Assembly: GCA_038253325.1 (NCBI GenBank)
Contig: JBBSHE010000002.1
Location: 56,761 to 120,760, forward strand
Direction: 5' to 3'
Source of the DNA: JBBSHE01 sp038253325
GTDB taxonomy: Bacteria > Actinomycetota > Actinomycetes > Propionibacteriales > Nocardioidaceae
Length of the DNA stretch: 64,000 nt
Both the position numbers and the translations under genes were made by a program. Every line of letters starts with the position of its first letter. The stretch's first letter is position 1. Shown here one piece after another: positions 59,588 through 64,000 of this stretch. A model generated the notes under the pieces. The model saw only the letters and a list, made by a program, of their open reading frames with translations. It was not told the DNA's origin and did not search any database.

Positions 59588-60173
59588 CCCGAACGGGACA
59601 GCCCGCTGCGCTGGCTCGATGTGTCGGCCCGCGCGATCCCGCACTCGTACGTCCGCGAGTACATCAGGGCCTCCCGGCGGAACAGGGCGCGCTCCTCGTC
59701 CTCGACATCCAGCCCGGCCGGGTCGGACTTCGTCCCGATGGTCGAGCACTACCGATGGGCGCTCGACCACGCGTGGGTCGGCGTCGCGCTCGACCCCGAG
59801 TGGCGGATGCATCCGGGCCAGGTTCCGGGACGGGTGATCGGACACGTCGACGCCGCTGAGGTCAACCGGGCGGCAGCGTACGTGGCGCGGCTGACGCATC
59901 GCAACGACCTGCCGCAGAAGGTGTTCGTCATCCACGAGTTCCGCACGGACATGGTTCGGCGGATCGGGCTGGTCCGGCATCGTCCGAGTCTTGGTCCAGC
60001 ACATGGATGGGTTCGGGACTCGCCGCCAGAAGCTGGCGACGTACCACGCGGTGGAGCGCAGTGACAAGTTCCACCTGGGCTTCAAGCTGTTCTACGACGA
60101 GGACGTCCACCGGTTCCACCCGAAGGAAGTGCTCGGGATCAGACCCCGGGTGGCGTACGTCGGCTATCAGTAG
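59588..60173 (+). pseudogene. Frameshifted hypothetical-protein pseudogene
   Basis: One protein can be read across three frames: LRWLDVSARAIPHSYVREY (from about 59609), ALLVLDIQPGRV in a second frame (about 59690-59725), back to DFVPMVEHYRWALDHAWVGV ... KVFVIHEFRTDMVRR in the first, then MVQHMDGFGTRRQKLATYH and FHLGFKLFYDEDVHRFHP in a third, ending YVGYQ at 60173. The N-terminus is missing. Intact relatives, as I recall, are secreted hypothetical proteins or lipoproteins of actinobacteria. At least three frameshifts make expression of one product very unlikely. Confidence 0.75.
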
Positions 60174-60186
60174 CCATCCGGATGCT

Positions 60187-60200
60187 GAGACGGCCGTCTC
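60187..60200. repeat. 14-bp palindrome upstream of the ilv promoter
   Basis: GAGACGGCCGTCTC is a perfect palindrome, 6 bp upstream of the TTGACC -35. Flanking CCATCC (60174) and GGATGG (60201) also match each other, asymmetrically. It could be an operator. Confidence 0.45.
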
Positions 60201-60206
60201 GGATGG

Positions 60207-60235
60207 TTGACCCTGCCGCACCAGTCCGGCACCGT
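60207..60235 (+). promoter_or_regulatory. Promoter of the ilvBNC leader
   Basis: TTGACC (60207-60212) and CACCGT (60230-60235) with a 17-bp spacer. The leader ATG is 6 nt further, so the leader peptide would be leaderless. Confidence 0.5.
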
Positions 60236-60241
60236 GGTCGG

Positions 60242-60301
60242 ATGCGCCGCGCCCTCATTCTCGTATGCCTGGGGGTGCGCCGGCTGAGTCGCCCAGACTG
60301 A
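60242..60301 (+). CDS. ilvBNC leader peptide
   Basis: 19 codons: MRRALILVCLGVRRLSRPD. Leu, Ile and Val make up seven of residues 5-15, close together. Ribosome stalling on these codons under branched-chain amino acid starvation would allow an antiterminator to form. The peptide ends 25 bp before the terminator stem at 60327. Leader peptides of this kind are known before ilvB in actinobacteria. Confidence 0.75.
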   Translation: MRRALILVCLGVRRLSRPD

Positions 60302-60326
60302 GCCGCCCCGGGTCGTACGACCGCGT

Positions 60327-60362
60327 GCCCCTCGTTGCTTTCGGCAGCCGAGGGGCCTTTTT
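60327..60362 (+). terminator. Attenuator terminator of ilvBNC
   Basis: GCCCCTCG (60327-60334) pairs with CGAGGGGC (60349-60356) around a 14-nt loop, followed by TTTTT (60358-60362). A palindrome GGTCGTACGACC (from about 60311) between it and the leader peptide may be part of the alternative structure. The ilvB Shine-Dalgarno follows at 60368. Confidence 0.8.
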
Positions 60363-60378
60363 GTTGCAGGAGGTGTTC

Positions 60379-62124
60379 GTGGCAGAGCAGCTGACAGGTG
60401 CGCAGAGCTTGATCCGCGCGCTCGAGCACGCCGGCGTCGACACCGTGTTCGGCATTCCCGGCGGTGCGATCCTGCCTGCGTACGACCCGCTCTTCGACTC
60501 GTTGCAGATCCGGCACATCCTCGTACGCCACGAACAAGGAGCGGGTCACGCAGCCGAGGGGTACGCCGCGGCGACCGGCAAGGTCGGCGTCTGCATGGCC
60601 ACCAGTGGGCCGGGCGCGACCAACCTCGTGACCCCCATCGCGGACGCCCAGATGGACTCGGTCCCGCTCGTCGCCGTCACCGGACAGGTCAACAGTGCCG
60701 CAATCGGCTCCGACGCGTTCCAGGAGGCCGACATCCGCGGCATCACGATGCCGATCACCAAGCACAACTACCTCGTCACGGACCCGTCCGAGATCCCGGC
60801 GGTCATCGCCGAGGCATTCTATGTCGCGTCCACCGGACGACCGGGTCCGGTGCTCGTCGACATCGCCAAGGACGCGCTTCAGGCGATGACGACGTTCAGC
60901 TATCCGACGACCGTCTCTCGCGCGGGATACCGTCCCCCGACCAAGCCGCATCCGAAGCAGATCCGCGAGGCCGCCAGGTTGATCGTGGCATCGCGGCGGC
61001 CCGTGCTGTACGTCGGCGGGGGAGTGATCCGCGCGCAGGCCAGCGCCGAGCTGCGTGAGCTCGCCGAGCTGACCCAGATCCCCGTCGTCACGACCCTGAT
61101 GGCGCGCGGCGCGTTCCCCGACAGCCACCCGCTGCACATGGGGATGCCCGGTATGCACGGGACGGTCGCTGCCGTCGGCGCCCTGCAGCGGAGCGACCTG
61201 ATGATCGCGCTGGGCACCAGGTTCGACGACCGGGTCACCGGCAAGCTTGCGACGTTCGCTCCCGATGCCTTGGTCATCCACGCCGACATCGACCCGGCGG
61301 AGATCTCGAAGAATCGCCTTGCAGACATTCCCATCGTCGGTGACTGCCGACAGGTCATCCGCGACTTGGTCGTCGCGCTCGCCGAGGAGTACGGCGCGGG
61401 CAACCGGGAGAACCGGGTGGCCCCGTGGCTCGCCACCTGTGCCGGCTGGCGGGGACGCTACCCGCTCGGATACGACACGACGCCCGACAGCCTGGCGCCG
61501 CAGTACGTCCTCGAGCGGCTCGGTGCCATCGCCGGACCCGATGCGATCTTCGCGTCAGGCGTCGGCCAGCACCAGATGTGGGCCGCACACTTCCTCGGCT
61601 TCGAAAAGCCCGGGAAGTGGCTCAACTCCGGTGGTCTCGGGACGATGGGGTACGCCGTACCCGCCGCCATGGGCGCGAAGGTCGGCCAGCCGGACCAGGT
61701 CGTCTGGGCCGTGGACGGCGACGGATGCTTCCAGATGACCAACCAGGAGCTCGCCACCTGTGCCCTCAACGACATCCCGATCAAGGTCGCGGTGATCAAC
61801 AACTCGAGTCTCGGCATGGTGCGGCAGTGGCAGACGTTGTTCTACGAGGGCAGGTACTCGAACACCGACCTGCACTCGACGCGGATCCCCGACTTCGTCA
61901 AGCTCGCGGAGGCCCTCGGCTGTGTCGGGCTGCGCTGCGAATCGGCCGGGGAGGTCGACGCGACGATCGCCAAGGCGATGAGCATCAACGACGCGCCGGT
62001 CGTCGTCGACTTCACGGTCAACCCGGACGCGATGGTGTGGCCGATGGTCGCGGCCGGAACCAGCAACGACGCGATCCAGATCGCCCGCGACCTCAAGCCG
62101 GACTTCGACGAGGATGAGCTGTGA
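60379..62124 (+). CDS. ilvB: Acetolactate synthase large subunit
   Basis: 581 residues from the GTG at 60379 (AGGAGG 5 nt upstream; a frame from 60265 would cross the attenuator). It condenses pyruvate to acetolactate or acetohydroxybutyrate. The thiamine-activating Glu is in VRHEQGAGHAAEGYAAATGKVG, FAD-domain segments are present, and the ThDP/Mg site is AVDGDGCFQMTNQELATC. It overlaps ilvN by 4 bp. Confidence 0.97.
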   Translation: MAEQLTGAQSLIRALEHAGVDTVFGIPGGAILPAYDPLFDSLQIRHILVRHEQGAGHAAEGYAAATGKVGVCMATSGPGATNLVTPIADAQMDSVPLVAVTGQVNSAAIGSDAFQEADIRGITMPITKHNYLVTDPSEIPAVIAEAFYVASTGRPGPVLVDIAKDALQAMTTFSYPTTVSRAGYRPPTKPHPKQIREAARLIVASRRPVLYVGGGVIRAQASAELRELAELTQIPVVTTLMARGAFPDSHPLHMGMPGMHGTVAAVGALQRSDLMIALGTRFDDRVTGKLATFAPDALVIHADIDPAEISKNRLADIPIVGDCRQVIRDLVVALAEEYGAGNRENRVAPWLATCAGWRGRYPLGYDTTPDSLAPQYVLERLGAIAGPDAIFASGVGQHQMWAAHFLGFEKPGKWLNSGGLGTMGYAVPAAMGAKVGQPDQVVWAVDGDGCFQMTNQELATCALNDIPIKVAVINNSSLGMVRQWQTLFYEGRYSNTDLHSTRIPDFVKLAEALGCVGLRCESAGEVDATIAKAMSINDAPVVVDFTVNPDAMVWPMVAAGTSNDAIQIARDLKPDFDEDEL

Positions 62125-62654
62125 GCATCCACACCTTGTCCGTCCTGGTCGAGAACAAGCCCGGCGTACTCGCCCGGATCGCATCGCTGTTCTCGCGGCG
62201 CGGTTACAACATCGATTCCCTCGCGGTAGGGCCGACCGAACATCCGGGGGTGTCCCGGATGACGATCGTCGTCAACGTCGAGGACAAGCCGCACGAGCAG
62301 GTGACCAAACAGCTCAACAAGCTCATCGAGGTACTGAAGATCGTCGAGCTCGAGGCTTCGACGGCGATCGAGCGAGAGCTGATCCTGGTCAAGGTGCGGG
62401 CCGATGCGAGCACGCGGAGCCAGGTGCTCGAGACCGTCACGTTGTTCCGGGCCAAGGTCGTCGACGTGGCGATCGACACGGTGACGATCGAAGCCACCGG
62501 TGACCGCGGAAAGCTGGAGGCGATGCTTCGCGTGCTCGAGCCGTACGGCATTCGCGAGCTCGTGCAGTCGGGCATGGTCGCCATCGGACGCGGCGGCCGT
62601 TCGATCACCGATCGATCGTTGCGCCCCGTCCCGGCGCCTCCCTCGGCGTCGTAA
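62121..62654 (+). CDS. ilvN: Acetolactate synthase regulatory subunit
   Basis: 177 residues. The N-terminal ACT domain (HTLSVLVENKPGVLARIASLFSRRGYNIDSLAVGPTEHPGVSRMTIVV) binds valine; the ALS_ss_C domain follows (RELILVKVRADASTRSQVLETVTLFRAKVVDVA). GTG start overlaps the ilvB stop. It activates IlvB and gives valine feedback. Confidence 0.96.
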   Translation: MSIHTLSVLVENKPGVLARIASLFSRRGYNIDSLAVGPTEHPGVSRMTIVVNVEDKPHEQVTKQLNKLIEVLKIVELEASTAIERELILVKVRADASTRSQVLETVTLFRAKVVDVAIDTVTIEATGDRGKLEAMLRVLEPYGIRELVQSGMVAIGRGGRSITDRSLRPVPAPPSAS

Positions 62655-62710
62655 GGTCGTCCGCGAACCCGCCGACCCGACGGCACCACACAAAGGGGAG
62701 ATTCGTCACC

Positions 62711-63739
62711 ATGGCCGAACTGTTCTACGACGCGGATGCCGACCTGAGCGTCATCCAGGCCCGCAACGTCGCCGTCCTCGGATACGGCAGCCAGGGCCAC
62801 GCCCATGCGCTGTCGCTGCGGGACTCGGGGGTCGACGTACGCGTCGGCCTACCGGAGGGCTCGCGGAGCCGAGACAAGGCCGAGGCCGAGGGGCTCCGCG
62901 TCGTGTCGCCGTACGAAGCCTGTGAAGAGGCGGACCTGGTCATGGTGCTCGCGCCCGACCCTGCACAGCGGGGCCTCTACCAGGAGGCGATCGAGCCCAA
63001 CCTCGTCGACGGCGACGCGTTGTTCTTCAGTCACGGGTTCAACATCAGGTTCGGGTACATCAAGCCGCCTGCCGGCGTCGACGTCGCCATGGTCGCACCG
63101 AAGGGGCCGGGCCATCTGGTCCGCCGTGAGTACAGCGACGGTCGTGGCGTGCCCGTCCTCGTTGCCGTGGAGCAAGACTCGACGGGAGATGCCTGGCCGC
63201 TCGCGCTCGCGTACGCGAAGGCGATCGGAGGCCTGCGCGCGGGTGGCATCAAGACGACGTTCACGGAGGAGACGGAGACCGACCTGTTCGGTGAGCAGGC
63301 AGTGCTGTGCGGTGGGGTCTCGTCACTGGTGATGGCCGGTTTTGAGACGCTCACCGAGGCGGGCTACCAGCCAGAGGTCGCGTACTTCGAGTGCCTGCAC
63401 GAGCTGAAGCTGATCGTCGACCTGATGTACGAGGGCGGCATCGCGAAGCAACGCTGGTCGGTATCCGACACCGCGGAGTTCGGCGACTACACCTCGGGGC
63501 CGTACCTGATCGACGCGTCCGTGAAGGAGCGGATGCGGGCCGTGTTGGCGAACATCAAGGACGGTTCGTGGGCCGCCGACTTCATCGCCGACCAGGATGC
63601 CGGGGCACCCCGGTTCGCCGAGTACCGCCGGCAGGGTGAGCAGCACCCGATCGAGAGGACCGGAAGGGAGCTGCGTCAGCTGATGGCGTGGATCAGAACC
63701 GCCGACGACGACTACACCGAAGGCACGTCAGCCCGCTAG
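62711..63739 (+). CDS. ilvC: Ketol-acid reductoisomerase (class I)
   Basis: 342 residues, with AAAGGGGAG upstream. It converts acetolactate to dihydroxyisovalerate with NADPH and Mg2+. LGYGSQGHAHALSLRDSGVDV is the cofactor turn, and VRVGLPEGSRSRDKAE has the SxS(R) loop typical of NADPH use. DLFGEQAVLCGG and ELKLIVDLMYEGG carry the metal-binding acids. Short (class I) form with one knotted domain. 56 bp separate it from ilvN. Confidence 0.97.
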   Translation: MAELFYDADADLSVIQARNVAVLGYGSQGHAHALSLRDSGVDVRVGLPEGSRSRDKAEAEGLRVVSPYEACEEADLVMVLAPDPAQRGLYQEAIEPNLVDGDALFFSHGFNIRFGYIKPPAGVDVAMVAPKGPGHLVRREYSDGRGVPVLVAVEQDSTGDAWPLALAYAKAIGGLRAGGIKTTFTEETETDLFGEQAVLCGGVSSLVMAGFETLTEAGYQPEVAYFECLHELKLIVDLMYEGGIAKQRWSVSDTAEFGDYTSGPYLIDASVKERMRAVLANIKDGSWAADFIADQDAGAPRFAEYRRQGEQHPIERTGRELRQLMAWIRTADDDYTEGTSAR

Positions 63740-63845
63740 GCCGGTGGACGCCTGAGCCTGCCCGCGGCCGGGCTACTGACAACGGTCGACGATCTGAGCC
63801 ATCCTGCGCTCGGATCTTCAGCCATTGATGATGACCGACGGGGAG

Positions 63846-63851
63846 TAGACT
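63846..63851 (+). promoter_or_regulatory. Candidate -10 of serA
   Basis: TAGACT, 75 bp before the serA GTG, in the 187-bp gap after ilvC. The transcript would carry an untranslated leader of about 70 nt with GGAGGG near its end. Confidence 0.35.
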
Positions 63852-63926
63852 CGTCCGCCGGGCACACTGTTTGGGCACAGCGTCGTGCGTCACGTCTTGT
63901 GCGTTCACGACCTGGAGGGAAACTCT

Positions 63927-64000
63927 GTGACGAAACCCGTCGTACTCATCGCCGAGGAGCTCAGCCCGGCGACGGTCGAGGCGCTCGGCCTCGACTTCGA
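63927..64000 (+). CDS. serA: D-3-phosphoglycerate dehydrogenase (first 24 codons, cut by window edge)
   Basis: GTG at 63927 with GGAGGG 8 nt upstream. The visible peptide, MTKPVVLIAEELSPATVEAL, matches the N-terminus of actinobacterial SerA. The position directly after ilvC matches the order remembered from Streptomyces. The catalytic part is beyond the window. Confidence 0.8.
   Translation, partial: MTKPVVLIAEELSPATVEALGLDF

Overview
The window is high-GC actinobacterial DNA: many GTG starts, ATGA/GTGA stop-start overlaps, the GlgE alpha-glucan pathway and mycothiol-type DUF664 debris. It looks like a Propionibacteriales/Nocardioidaceae-type chromosome; that placement is inference. As I remember it, the gene order follows the Streptomyces coelicolor chromosome from the filP/scy-mce-thiolase-meaB-icmA block, through the glgB-pep2-treS-glgE block, to mnmA-ligA-gatCAB and ilvBNC-serA. 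Most of the window is therefore conserved core, with accessory pockets inserted.

Layout. (1) 1-8.1 kb, acyl-CoA metabolism: a DivIVA/FilP-like coiled-coil gene (cut by the window edge), crotonyl-CoA carboxylase/reductase, methylmalonyl-CoA epimerase, thiolase, the MeaB GTPase and a B12-dependent mutase large subunit. The mutase has the Phe/Gln active-site pair of isobutyryl-CoA mutase. A LuxR-type regulator remnant and small membrane proteins lie between. (2) 8.1-11.2 kb: an intergenic long-repeat array, a thioredoxin/TPR protein, a membrane protein and a lipoprotein. (3) 11.2-28.1 kb, storage glucan: glgE-treS-maltokinase-glgB operon (minus), glycogen phosphorylase (plus) and glgX (minus). 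They are interleaved with a NitT/TauT-type ABC uptake operon and a three-gene cassette with a WXG100-like protein. (4) 28.1-34.5 kb: enoyl-CoA hydratase, methyltransferase, acyltransferase, etfBA and an ABC-F protein. (5) 34.8-45.1 kb: a DUF222/HNH protein, a nucleotidyltransferase, cysteine desulfurase-mnmA-MetE-like genes, a DUF664 remnant, a lipoprotein/HExxH-peptidase pair and ligA. (6) 45.2-49.9 kb, accessory island: ABC ATPase, two membrane proteins, a small Cys-containing ORF, an ECF sigma factor and a META-domain membrane protein. It is bracketed by two copies of a 45-bp sequence and carries a transposase remnant. (7) 49.9-57.8 kb: gatCAB, a sugar dehydrogenase, a hydroxyacid dehydrogenase, a PadR regulator with a BNR-repeat protein, and a HIT protein. 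(8) 57.9-64 kb, branched-chain amino acids: ilvD, a frameshifted pseudogene, ilvBNC behind an attenuator with a BCAA-rich leader peptide, and the start of serA.

How it fits together. TreS, maltokinase, GlgE and GlgB turn trehalose into branched alpha-glucan; GlgP and GlgX degrade it. Ccr, thiolase, epimerase, IcmA and MeaB interconvert C4 acyl-CoAs and feed methylmalonyl/ethylmalonyl-CoA metabolism, with EtfAB as electron acceptor for acyl-CoA oxidation. Cysteine desulfurase hands sulfur to MnmA for tRNA thiolation. IlvD/B/N/C make valine, isoleucine and leucine precursors.

Most unusual signals: two perfectly symmetric nested palindromes with the same geometry (1766-1847, 54721-54780); a lipoprotein whose signal peptide has been stretched by an 8 x 15 bp repeat; the bracketed ABC/peptide/sigma island; and several in-frame microrepeat expansions at protein termini. 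No tRNA, rRNA or CRISPR array was seen.
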